The translations under genes and the position numbers were made by a program. A stretch of DNA of 64,000 nt. Source: Chryseobacterium sp. OV279. GTDB taxonomy: Bacteria > Bacteroidota > Bacteroidia > Flavobacteriales > Weeksellaceae. The notes under the pieces are model-generated. The model saw nothing but the letters and a program-made list of their open reading frames with translations. It was not told where the DNA came from and did no database searches. Numbering within the stretch: position 1 is the first letter of the stretch; each line of letters opens with the position of its first letter. The stretch is taken from assembly GCF_900128945.1 (NCBI RefSeq), contig NZ_FQUD01000001.1:1750235-1814234 (forward strand), in the 5' to 3' direction. Below are positions 1 through 10,037 of the stretch, in pieces.

Positions 1-912
1 CGCATCGGAGGAGCACTGCTTTGTGCAGATCAGGCTGCTGTTGATGGTCTAGGTACGTATCCGCTGCCAACCACTTACAAACCGGTCTATTACGGACATG
101 TTAAAGTGGTGTCGGATGGCTCAAACCAGGGACTGACCGGTTATCAGAGTGCCCCTTACTGTTGTGATCCTGCCAATAATACAGGAATCTTTAATTTTCC
201 GGAAAAAGGAATTCCCGCAGACACAATTCCGCCATTGTATGATACACTAATCAATACAGTCGTGGCCGGTAAAGGCTGGCCTCTGATGATCCATGCCAAC
301 GGTGATCAGGCGGTCACGTTTGCCATAGAGGCTTATCAAAGCGCACTTGCCCAATACAGAGGCCCTGAGCTTCGAAACCGTATAGAACACTGTTCTCTTC
401 TGACACCGGATCAGATTACATCCATGCTGCAAATGGGTGTTTCCCCAAGTTTTCTTATCGGACACGTGGGATATTGGGGTTATGCTTTTAATGAAGTGAT
501 ATTTAAGGATAAGGCTCAAATGCTCGATCTTTGCGGTTCATCTCTGGCAGCAGGCATGAGGATTACCCTTCACAGCGACAATGAGGTAAGTCCGCTGGGT
601 CCTTTGAGAATGATGGAACAGTCTATTACCAGAATTATGGAAGAGAATACTGGAAGTATTGAAGTATTGAATGCTCCGGAATGTATTACCCCGGAACAGG
701 CATTAATTGCAGTTACCTATGATGCTGCGTGGCAGTGCTATGCAGATGAATGGGCAGGTTCGTTAGATGCAGGATACTTTGCTGATTTTGTAATATTGGA
801 AAAAGATCCGCTGTCATTAACAACTCAATCCTCACAATATATGAAGATGAGAAATATCCCGGTTCTGGAAACCTGGCTGGGAGGTGCGCCGGTGTATGTG
901 GCAGGATCATAA
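1..912 (+). CDS. Amidohydrolase family 3 protein (YtcJ-like), 3' part
   Basis: The reading frame is open from the first base of the window, so the N-terminal part of the gene lies upstream. The visible ~303 residues match the C-terminal half of the amidohydrolase-3/YtcJ family, metal-dependent hydrolases acting on C-N bonds of amides or cyclic compounds. Visible marks are the IHANGDQA segment (metal-ligand His), NRIEHCSLL (second His), LHSDNEVSP (catalytic-type Asp after strand 8), and a C-terminal composite sheet ending in DAGYFADFVILEKDPL, typical of amidohydrolases. The substrate cannot be read from the sequence. No signal peptide can be judged because the start is missing. A hairpin about 50 bp downstream probably ends transcription. 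Family assignment is confident; specific function is not. Confidence 0.85.
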   Translation, partial: RIGGALLCADQAAVDGLGTYPLPTTYKPVYYGHVKVVSDGSNQGLTGYQSAPYCCDPANNTGIFNFPEKGIPADTIPPLYDTLINTVVAGKGWPLMIHANGDQAVTFAIEAYQSALAQYRGPELRNRIEHCSLLTPDQITSMLQMGVSPSFLIGHVGYWGYAFNEVIFKDKAQMLDLCGSSLAAGMRITLHSDNEVSPLGPLRMMEQSITRIMEENTGSIEVLNAPECITPEQALIAVTYDAAWQCYADEWAGSLDAGYFADFVILEKDPLSLTTQSSQYMKMRNIPVLETWLGGAPVYVAGS

Positions 913-960
913 TAAAGGAAACATTAGTTTTAGCCTAAAATTACCTTTAAATAAATGAAA

Positions 961-993
961 AATCCGTCTTACCTGGTTGTGAGACGGATTCTT
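961..993. terminator. Hairpin between convergent ends
   Basis: AATCCGTCT at 961-969 pairs with AGACGGATT at 982-990. It follows the amidohydrolase and also sits just past the 3' end of the minus-strand T9SS remnant, so it may serve both directions. The flanking T-tracts are weak: on the minus strand it is followed by TTTTTCAT. Confidence 0.5.
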
Positions 994-1018
994 CGTATTC
1001 ATTTGGAGTAAAAAACAG

Positions 1019-1123
1019 TTACTTTTTAATAATTCTCCTGGTGATTTTTTCTTTGGTATCGAAGGTGATTTCGATGAGATAAATACCTTTTGGAAAATGA
1101 GCAGGGAAGTGTTGCGGTAAATA
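1019..1123 (-). pseudogene. Remnant of a T9SS type A C-terminal sorting domain
   Basis: Translating the minus strand from about 1123 to the stop codon (TTA at 1019-1021) gives a tail ending FPKGIYLIEITFDTKEK followed by ITRRIIKK and stop. This is the classic ending of Por/T9SS type A sorting domains (xGxYxxxI-x5-7-KKIxK), which direct secreted proteins to the type IX system in Bacteroidota. The frame upstream on the minus strand soon becomes non-protein-like and no long reading frame joins it, so only the last ~35 codons of a lost gene seem to remain between the amidohydrolase and the amidase. It could be a frameshifted or deleted secreted protein. Confidence 0.55.
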
Positions 1124-1277
1124 ACACTGATATTTAAAACAATTCCTTTGCCTGATCAGAATTTCGGGTATCCGGTATGAAAATAAACCGTGTCTTTCTT
1201 TTTGTAAAAGAATATTTGATATAATTTATGCATATAATGCTGAGTGATTTCATTAACTTTATGAAAAACTTAATAAC

Positions 1278-1931
1278 ATGAAAACCGGAATCATTGTAAT
1301 AGATCCGGGGCATGGCGGCATGGGAAATGTTGGCGGCTCCGATGGTAATCACGCGGTTTCCGCACTGGGAGACCTTGAAAAAAACTTAACTCTTGAGATT
1401 GGTCTTCTCCTCAATACTGAATTGAAATCAAAATCTCACCAAGTTTATCTCACCAGAGACACAGACCGGAATTTATCCCTTAAAGACAGAGCAAATCTCG
1501 CCCTGACCATGAAAGCAGACGTTTTCCTTTCCCTGCATTTTAACGGCTGGACAGATACCACCACACAGGGCACGGAAACGTTCATCTATCCCGGTGCTGA
1601 CAGTAATTCTTCATTGCTGGCCTCTTCCGTACAGCAAAGACTGGTACAGACCACAAAATACAAAAACAGGGGAGTGAAAGAACTGCAGCTGGGTGTACTC
1701 AATCCTGCCTATCATTTTCCTAAGACAGCCCGTGCTTTGGCTGAAATCAGTTTCATTACAGAAACAAAAGACGCACAGCGGCTGCGGGATGCGGACTATA
1801 AAAAATCTCTCGCAAAATCCCTGGCTGTAGCGATTGATGATTTTATCAATAAACAAAGCAGTATAAAGAAAATAAAAGCGTTGCCTGTGAATAGCAGCAG
1901 TATATTGAAAATGGAGGATTCCGATATTTAG
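1278..1931 (+). CDS. N-acetylmuramoyl-L-alanine amidase (Amidase_3)
   Basis: A 217-residue zinc amidase that cleaves the bond between N-acetylmuramic acid and L-alanine in peptidoglycan. The Amidase_3 pattern is complete: H12 in DPGHGG, E34 in DLEKN, H87 in SLHFNG and the catalytic E156 in LAEISFI. The protein is essentially a bare catalytic domain without signal peptide or cell-wall-binding repeats, so it either acts after lysis or is exported by a non-Sec route; phage endolysins and injection-system lysins share this build. It stands 393 bp upstream of a membrane-anchored M23 peptidase and two giant proteins on the same strand, which suggests a shared envelope role. Family confident; context role inferred. 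Confidence 0.9.
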   Translation: MKTGIIVIDPGHGGMGNVGGSDGNHAVSALGDLEKNLTLEIGLLLNTELKSKSHQVYLTRDTDRNLSLKDRANLALTMKADVFLSLHFNGWTDTTTQGTETFIYPGADSNSSLLASSVQQRLVQTTKYKNRGVKELQLGVLNPAYHFPKTARALAEISFITETKDAQRLRDADYKKSLAKSLAVAIDDFINKQSSIKKIKALPVNSSSILKMEDSDI

Positions 1932-2324
1932 AATTCAGCCTAAAACGGAGAACATCTGCTTAAAAAAACATTTTATCTACCTTCTAATTAAAATAGTACA
2001 CAAAAGGGTAATTGATTAGTGACCATATAATTCTAAAATTTGTAATTCAATAAGTACATTTCTTACTGATCAATAGATCAGCAGATATGGAATCGTACAA
2101 TTTCGGGTAAAGTTTTTCAAAAAATTAGACCAGAAATAGGAAAGTATACATTCCTGATAATAGGAAACGGCTGAAGGAGATCATACCAAAAACTGATAGA
2201 ACGAGACGAAATAAACAAAGGTATTGGGAAAGGAGAGACCGTTGTAACTGTTTTAAGCTTTTTAAATCAAAATAATAGCTTAAAATACTGTAAACAATTT
2301 TTTAAATAACTAAAAACTAATACC
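1932..2324. other. Intergenic region, no gene seen
   Basis: 393 bp of AT-rich sequence with stops in all frames. I see no clear terminator after the amidase and no full -33/-7 promoter before the M23 gene, although the leader just before the ATG at 2325 is A-rich, as is usual for Bacteroidota starts. Confidence 0.4.
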
Positions 2325-3329
<1,005 letters not shown>

Positions 3330-3355
3330 TTTTCACTCCAAAAAACACATTTTCT

Positions 3356-6300
3356 ATGAGCCAATTAATACAAAATTATCTCAAAGGTTCAGACGCTAAG
3401 CCGCATCTTCGGTTGCTGGCTATTGTTGAACTTCAGGAAGCCAACCACGGTGAAAAAAATTGCTTTGGTGTTTTCGCAGGATGTAAGGGAAGCAAAACTG
3501 CGGACAGTGATTTTAATTCCCTGCAGTTGAAATGGGACGGAATTTCTGGAGTAAAACCTAAATGGCAGACAGAGATGCCGCTTTGGTGTATTCCGCTAAA
3601 AGTAAGTACAGAAGGGCCTTATGCCTATGAACTTAATTATTCTAAAGATCCTGTAAAGAACAGTTATCCGTGCAGGAAGGCGGTTGTTAAGCTGTATAAC
3701 GGAAAAGACGGAAAAATAAATAGCTGGAAAGATTACAGCTTTCTTCCCGGGAAAGACGCTGAATACCAGGAATTGATCACTTCATGTACCTATTTTGACT
3801 TTAATCCAGCTTATGGAACCGTTCATTATATAATTGAAAATAATACAGATGAAGGAATTGGAATCTGGATCACTGATAAAAATGTCTCACTTCCCCTTTA
3901 TGATAAAAAACTATTCCGTATGGGTGGAGTTATTAGTGAAATTATTGACACCCATAAGAAGTTCAATGAACTGGAAACATGGTTTGGCGTTAGGCAGCCT
4001 CAAGATAGCCCACATGCTCCGTTTTTCACGGTTGATCCTAAAAATAAAGCCAATGCTAATGGCAATGATGTGCCCGTTCACTGGAAAAAAAACGGTCGTA
4101 CCGATGATATTGTAACGTTTGATTTTTCGAAAATACCCGTTAAAATCACTACTGATTTCAATGATCCCGACTTTGTATCAACCAAAATAAGAGACGAGAA
4201 TACCGACGATAAATCTCAAATTGCATGGTTCGGAAAAGATGCCGTTCACAACAGTTTATCACTCCTTATTACCGATAGAAAGACAGTTTCAGGGGTAGCA
4301 GGCTCTTATCTGTCAAGAACTGGATCAAGTACTGTGATTAATTATTTGCTGTACCGGCACAACGAAGATTCGAAAGAAAACCGGACTATTCTCTGTAAAA
4401 TAAAGGATACCACAAACCTTATTAATACCTGGAACGAAAAAACAGAAAATAAAGCCGTATCGATTCTTGATACTGAAGGAGCGCAGCCCATAGGTATTGT
4501 TCCGAAAATTGAAAACACAGTTTTGAATTCCGTTACGGTTATATATGATAATGTTGATGGGATCAATGCCAATTTTTCCAGTGTATACTTTTCCGGGCAC
4601 GGAAAACCGGATATATCATTTCCATTAATACGGGATAAAGAGCTTTATGCAAAAAATGCTTCTTTAGATGATACTGAAAACCCTTTAATACACCTTAATG
4701 AAGTGGTGTTTGAACCTTCAAAAGGGAATGTAGCAGACAACGGAAGTGTCATTATTCTGAATGTAAAGGCAGGCGAGACATCTCCTGATCTCAATAACGT
4801 TATATTGCTTGACGGTTCATTTTCTTTTAAGCTGAAAAATTATTCCAAAGGAGACGAACTTATCGATAAACTGCAGGTCAGTTTCCAGCTTCAAAAAGCA
4901 CAGAGACCACTCTTTTTATGGCAATGGTATAAAGATATAGATAAGGAAGATTCTATCCGGTACTGTTATTCCATCAATAAATTCAGGATTCCCGTTCAGG
5001 AAGTGAAAGCGTTTGGAAACGATCTCATCGGTAAAGAAAAACTGGTAGCGCCCTCATCGTTAGGAACGCTATCGGAAGGCTTCGGGGAGAGAAGTGAGCC
5101 TGCATTGGTGATTCCCTTACTCGAAAAAACAGAAAAAAGTACCGAAGGTCTTCAAAATGCATATTATCTGATGATGTCTGAAAGCTCGAATGTGGCTCAG
5201 AACTACAGACTGGAAATGCAGCTGGAAGAAAAAGACCAGATGGGCGGAATAGACAGTACGGCCACCGTGGAAGCAGTAGTACTCAATGCCGCACCTCAGC
5301 AAATCGCTAAAATTAAAACACAACTTTTACGCTCACCCTCTACAGACGACGGAATTTATATTTTGGCGAGAAAATCAAATTTTTCCATCGACAGCGGTAC
5401 CTGGGAAATTTATACAGACAACGCCCTTGAAAAAGGATTCGAGCTTAGTCTTCCTGCACAGGCGGTTGGTGAGGCTTATATAAAAAGTATAACCAACAAC
5501 GGAGGAGAACCGAAAGATGGCGAAGCCATTGACTACAAATTTTCTCCATCCGCAGTATTACAGATCGCCAGTGAACAGCTCAACCGCCAATATGTAACAC
5601 CAGCCTGGAATCTTAAAAATATCTGGGGTGAAGTAGGAGACAGCAACCCGGGATTACAGCTTATTAATGCAAAATTTGAGTTACTTTATGGTTTAGGTGC
5701 CCAGTTAGAGAATAAAAATGCATTTATTGCAGAACTGGCCCTCAAATTAGGCGCTATACCCAATCCTCCACAAAACAATATTGTCTGGAAAGAATCAAAA
5801 GTACAGGAAGAAGCATTTAAAACGCTGTATATGAAATACCGGGATTTATACAGATCCTGGCAGAGCAGGCTGTCTATCCTTGAAGTGTCTTCTTCCGAAC
5901 CGTTTCGGCCGGGCAAATTTACCGATGGGATCAGCTATTTTATCCGCAGGGAGAAAAATCTGCTGAATGAGGATGGTTCGGTTAAAGAATATGGTAAAGG
6001 AGCTCAGTTTAGATGGCCAATAGGCCGGCAGGTTTCTCCGGCTCAGAATGATCAGCTATACCATAATCCTGAAGGTTTGGCGGGTGGCGCATTATATCCG
6101 TTTGAATCATTAGGTGTTTATGAAGAGTTGTGGCGGGAAGGGATCAGCAAAGGCTCGTCTTCCGGAGAAATTGAGCAGCTGGCTTTTACCTCTCTGGGAG
6201 GTTATGGCAGGCAAACGGCCAGATTTGCCAGTGATAAAACCGTTATAAAATCAACCACTTCTTTGGGAAGAACTCATTTTCATGCTGTAGAGCGTATCGG

Positions 6301-9300
6301 AAGAATAGGCGTTTTATGGAACAGAGCCAAACATGTGATTGAATATGAACGTACTGTAATTCCTCCGGTTCAGTTTAAAAAAGAGCAGCCCGAACTTCTG
6401 GGACGACCTATCGTAAGAAAAGTAAGAGAGTATATCGAAATCCTGGAACCTGTCAGGAAATATCCGGACCTGGATGGTATGAGCCCGGACGGTTCAGGTT
6501 CTATAACAGGCTGTCAATTTAAAAGTATAAAAATACCTGTGTCTTCCTCTTGGGGAAGAAATGTGAAGGCGGGTGGCAAGGGGATCATTGGCTGGGAAAT
6601 TCCTCTATGGAACAAACATGCCGATCCTGAAATCTATCCCTTTCCCCAAATCCTGCTGGAATTGTTAGCTCCTAAAGGTGCTGAAATAAAAAATGTTCTT
6701 TCTCAGATGGAGAATGTGGAAGACCTCTACTTTTATACGGATGTTCGCTCAGAAGTAGTATTTATTGATAAAAATAACCTGCCGGTACCTGTTAAAATAG
6801 AAGCCGATACAGATCGTTGGCCCCTGATAAAATATGTAGACTATACCGATCTGCCTATGGTGGATATACACAGAAATGCCAGACCTGCTTTGGGAAATAC
6901 ACCGGAGCTTATGGATGCTCCCTTACCGGGACCGATAAGTATATTGCCCGGTTTTGAACGATTCTGCTTTAAAGTAAAACCTTCGGAAATAACCAGCTCA
7001 GTCAACGGAAGATATGTAGAAAATTCCGAGATTAATGGGAAACTGCGGGTAGCAACGATGATGCGGAGTGCTCCAAAAGGGAATGAGCTGAAAACAGCAT
7101 TATCAGGCGGAACACTTCAAACAACAACGGTCATTAACCAACTTGCTTTTGATCCCAATAATATTCTGAGCCAGTGTGCAAACGGGCTGGAACGTGCCAA
7201 TACAAAGCTGTTGTCAGGTATACTGCCGGCTAACATTACCGGATATGCTTCCGAAGCAGTGGAGAAAATCACTTTTTCTGTAAACCAGATTGATGCCATT
7301 AAACATGTACTGGTTTCAGCTCCTGAGGTGACTTATCTAAGTAATAATGTTTGGTCGGCCGCCAGCCATTTCGAACTTCCTACAAAATTACTTTGGAAAA
7401 AAACCGTCGAAAGTGCCGATGCATTTATAGCTTCACTCATTTCAAATTATGACCTGCTGACTGGTGAAGTGACTAAAAAGGTGAATGCAATAATGGCGGA
7501 GGCTAATGAAATAACTGATGAGTTTATTGAGAAATTAGATCATGAAATCAATGGTCAGGTTGTATCTGTCCAAAAGATCATTGAACAGTTTTCTTTTGAA
7601 ATAAGTTCGCTTGCCAATGAAGCGACGGGAATTATTAACCAGGGAGTAGACGTTACAGAACGCTTTTTACAACAGATTGATACCTATTTATCAGATGCTG
7701 AAAAAGAAATCCAAAGCATTAATCTGCATACTCCCGATGAGGTGAAAGATGAAATAGAAAGGCATTTAAATGTTAAAAGAAGAGATATTCTGGATCAGAT
7801 GACCAATAATGTTCTGTTAAATAAATTAAATGCAAAGTTCAATTTCGAAAAGAAGATCAATGATTTATTTGACGACATACTTCAGGAAATACGTGAATCA
7901 GAGCTGTCTATCGGTTTTGCTGTAGACAAGACAAAAAAACTGCGCAATGATATCATCGATTATATTAATGCCAATAAGGGTTTGTCTAAAGAAATAAGAA
8001 TAATAGTTGATGAAGAATCCGCAGCTCTTAAAGACGGTGTTAATACCATAGAAAGTGAGCTTTTAAAAAAACTGAAACAGCTCAGCAATACAATTTCGAT
8101 TGAACATCTGAACCTTAAAGAAACCCTGAAAACCTTTAGCAAAGAGAAGAAGGAATTTATACAATCGGTCAACGGTTGGCTAAATAAGACAGTGATTGAT
8201 ATTAGGGGAATATTGGAACCCGGGCTTATAAAAGAATTTTCAACTATCCTGGTGAATGATCCCCAAAGTGAGATTGTTGGTTTTAAACCCCTTATCGATT
8301 ATTTTAAGGAAGCTGATGATTATATTAAAAACATCGCGAGGGAATTATCTTCCTTTTTTCATCAATTGGATCCCAATCAGTACAAAGCTCAGTTCAGCAA
8401 ATACCTGGAGCGTTATAAAAGCTATAAAGACCTGGAAGCTGCTATCGGAACTAAACCCCCAAACCCCAAAAGTATCCTGGAAGCAGCCAATAAATTTACC
8501 GAAGAAATTAATGAAGATCTCCGGGCGCTCACCGGAACATTACTTCGTACTTACTCGGAAGGCGAAAAAGCAAAGTATACATATAATGAGCTCAATGATG
8601 CGGTAAATACCACTTTATTCAATTACAGAGGTGTATATGATGAACTGGTTGCTCCCGGTCTTGGCTTCAACCGTAAGACTGTAGCGATGCTCGTAAGTAC
8701 CGATTGGAAGAACGTGGAACAGCGTTTAACCATTACTCCTGTAATGACTAAATTCAATCAGTTAAAGGAAAATCTTTCTGCACTGGGCATCAGGCTGCCT
8801 TCTGTTTCTATTACCGATAAATTTTTAGCCCCTGCCAGAGAATGGGGAGAAGAAGCTCTGAAGAATTTTAAAAATTCTCTCCTGAGCAATTATGATTTTA
8901 CCAATATTATAAAAGGAGCAGGCGGTCTTGATCTGGAACGCTTAATCCCCGGGTTTAAAATGCCGGACGCATTCAGAAATAATATTAAAATAATGCACGG
9001 GACCGATGTCAACAACCTAAAAGCCTGGGTAAAAGCGGAAACCAATATGAGTCTTCCCAAACGCGAAGAGCTTTTTGCCATAGGACCGGTAAGCGTATCA
9101 TTGGACAAAGCAGCTACTCTGGTCGGAAATGTAAGAGCAGAAATTGATGCAGACAGCAAAGTCGAAAAAGAGAACCACGGATCGCTTACAGGTTCTTTTA
9201 TCATAGGATTGCAGGGCACAGAATTAATGCGTTTCAGAGATGCTAAGATCACTTGCGTTAATGATAAATATGATTTTGATTTGGATCCCAGCAGGATGGA

Positions 9301-10024
9301 AATGTCCGGACTGTTACAGTTAATTACGGATGCCACTAAAAATATTCCTGCAGCATCTGAAGACGGTGAAGAGACTTCCGTGTTTAAGATTGATATTTTA
9401 AAAACAAAGTATGAGAATACCAATGTTGAAGTCCCATACGGAGTGAATGCTTCTCTGGATATTCCGCCCATCACGATAGGCGGTGGTCCTACGAATATCA
9501 CCAATCTTGCTTTTGGAGGATATTTTAAAATGAAAGCTTTTGATGTTGAGAAAAAAACACTGGACTTTAGCTTGGGATTAGGATTTTACCTCGGAAAACG
9601 GGAAGCTCCGTTTATTTTTACCGCCTTTATATTCGGTGGCGGCGGCTTTGTCGACTGTTCGGTGGATTACACGCCTTCTTTAAGCAATAGCCTGAATGTC
9701 AATTTTGCCATGAGTGTACAGGCAAGTGCTGCCTTGGCTTTTAATGCCGGCTGGATCTACGGTAGTGTAATGGTAGGAATGGGCATAGAAGTAATGTATG
9801 TCAAAAAGGCTCTCGGGCCTGGAAGCAGGACGAGTGTTATCATGTTCATACAGTTTATCGGGCATGTATGCGTCGTTCGTATTATTCATGTTTTTCTGGT
9901 TGTACGCCTTGCCATTGCCTATGACGGTCAAAAAATGACAGGTACCGGAAGAATAAAAGCCTCCATGAGAATTTGCAGATTTTTCACCCTAAAAGTGGAA
10001 AAAAATTACACCCATAACTTTTAA
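3356..10024 (+). CDS. Giant uncharacterised protein, 2222 aa
   Basis: I do not recognise a family. The protein has no signal peptide and no obvious membrane anchor near its start. The first ~1350 residues look like mixed beta-rich globular domains. Residues ~1365-1620 are strongly helical and charged with heptad-like spacing, probably a long coiled coil. Residues ~1905-2160 are again beta-rich, with alternating hydrophobic strands and Gly-rich turns (GGGGFVDCSVDY, NFAMSVQASAALAF). The last ~60 residues are very hydrophobic in part and basic. The frame is intact over 6.7 kb, so it is under selection. It lies 26 bp after the M23 gene and 13 bp before another very large gene. A structural or cargo protein of a large assembly is possible but not shown. 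Confidence 0.8.
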   Translation: MSQLIQNYLKGSDAKPHLRLLAIVELQEANHGEKNCFGVFAGCKGSKTADSDFNSLQLKWDGISGVKPKWQTEMPLWCIPLKVSTEGPYAYELNYSKDPVKNSYPCRKAVVKLYNGKDGKINSWKDYSFLPGKDAEYQELITSCTYFDFNPAYGTVHYIIENNTDEGIGIWITDKNVSLPLYDKKLFRMGGVISEIIDTHKKFNELETWFGVRQPQDSPHAPFFTVDPKNKANANGNDVPVHWKKNGRTDDIVTFDFSKIPVKITTDFNDPDFVSTKIRDENTDDKSQIAWFGKDAVHNSLSLLITDRKTVSGVAGSYLSRTGSSTVINYLLYRHNEDSKENRTILCKIKDTTNLINTWNEKTENKAVSILDTEGAQPIGIVPKIENTVLNSVTVIYDNVDGINANFSSVYFSGHGKPDISFPLIRDKELYAKNASLDDTENPLIHLNEVVFEPSKGNVADNGSVIILNVKAGETSPDLNNVILLDGSFSFKLKNYSKGDELIDKLQVSFQLQKAQRPLFLWQWYKDIDKEDSIRYCYSINKFRIPVQEVKAFGNDLIGKEKLVAPSSLGTLSEGFGERSEPALVIPLLEKTEKSTEGLQNAYYLMMSESSNVAQNYRLEMQLEEKDQMGGIDSTATVEAVVLNAAPQQIAKIKTQLLRSPSTDDGIYILARKSNFSIDSGTWEIYTDNALEKGFELSLPAQAVGEAYIKSITNNGGEPKDGEAIDYKFSPSAVLQIASEQLNRQYVTPAWNLKNIWGEVGDSNPGLQLINAKFELLYGLGAQLENKNAFIAELALKLGAIPNPPQNNIVWKESKVQEEAFKTLYMKYRDLYRSWQSRLSILEVSSSEPFRPGKFTDGISYFIRREKNLLNEDGSVKEYGKGAQFRWPIGRQVSPAQNDQLYHNPEGLAGGALYPFESLGVYEELWREGISKGSSSGEIEQLAFTSLGGYGRQTARFASDKTVIKSTTSLGRTHFHAVERIGRIGVLWNRAKHVIEYERTVIPPVQFKKEQPELLGRPIVRKVREYIEILEPVRKYPDLDGMSPDGSGSITGCQFKSIKIPVSSSWGRNVKAGGKGIIGWEIPLWNKHADPEIYPFPQILLELLAPKGAEIKNVLSQMENVEDLYFYTDVRSEVVFIDKNNLPVPVKIEADTDRWPLIKYVDYTDLPMVDIHRNARPALGNTPELMDAPLPGPISILPGFERFCFKVKPSEITSSVNGRYVENSEINGKLRVATMMRSAPKGNELKTALSGGTLQTTTVINQLAFDPNNILSQCANGLERANTKLLSGILPANITGYASEAVEKITFSVNQIDAIKHVLVSAPEVTYLSNNVWSAASHFELPTKLLWKKTVESADAFIASLISNYDLLTGEVTKKVNAIMAEANEITDEFIEKLDHEINGQVVSVQKIIEQFSFEISSLANEATGIINQGVDVTERFLQQIDTYLSDAEKEIQSINLHTPDEVKDEIERHLNVKRRDILDQMTNNVLLNKLNAKFNFEKKINDLFDDILQEIRESELSIGFAVDKTKKLRNDIIDYINANKGLSKEIRIIVDEESAALKDGVNTIESELLKKLKQLSNTISIEHLNLKETLKTFSKEKKEFIQSVNGWLNKTVIDIRGILEPGLIKEFSTILVNDPQSEIVGFKPLIDYFKEADDYIKNIARELSSFFHQLDPNQYKAQFSKYLERYKSYKDLEAAIGTKPPNPKSILEAANKFTEEINEDLRALTGTLLRTYSEGEKAKYTYNELNDAVNTTLFNYRGVYDELVAPGLGFNRKTVAMLVSTDWKNVEQRLTITPVMTKFNQLKENLSALGIRLPSVSITDKFLAPAREWGEEALKNFKNSLLSNYDFTNIIKGAGGLDLERLIPGFKMPDAFRNNIKIMHGTDVNNLKAWVKAETNMSLPKREELFAIGPVSVSLDKAATLVGNVRAEIDADSKVEKENHGSLTGSFIIGLQGTELMRFRDAKITCVNDKYDFDLDPSRMEMSGLLQLITDATKNIPAASEDGEETSVFKIDILKTKYENTNVEVPYGVNASLDIPPITIGGGPTNITNLAFGGYFKMKAFDVEKKTLDFSLGLGFYLGKREAPFIFTAFIFGGGGFVDCSVDYTPSLSNSLNVNFAMSVQASAALAFNAGWIYGSVMVGMGIEVMYVKKALGPGSRTSVIMFIQFIGHVCVVRIIHVFLVVRLAIAYDGQKMTGTGRIKASMRICRFFTLKVEKNYTHNF

Positions 10025-10037
10025 TTAGCACCAAGAC

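Noticed and set aside
8890..9504. A 204-codon open frame on the minus strand inside the 2222-aa gene.
   Set aside because: It is antisense to a long intact gene and lacks protein-like motifs; codon structure follows the plus-strand gene.
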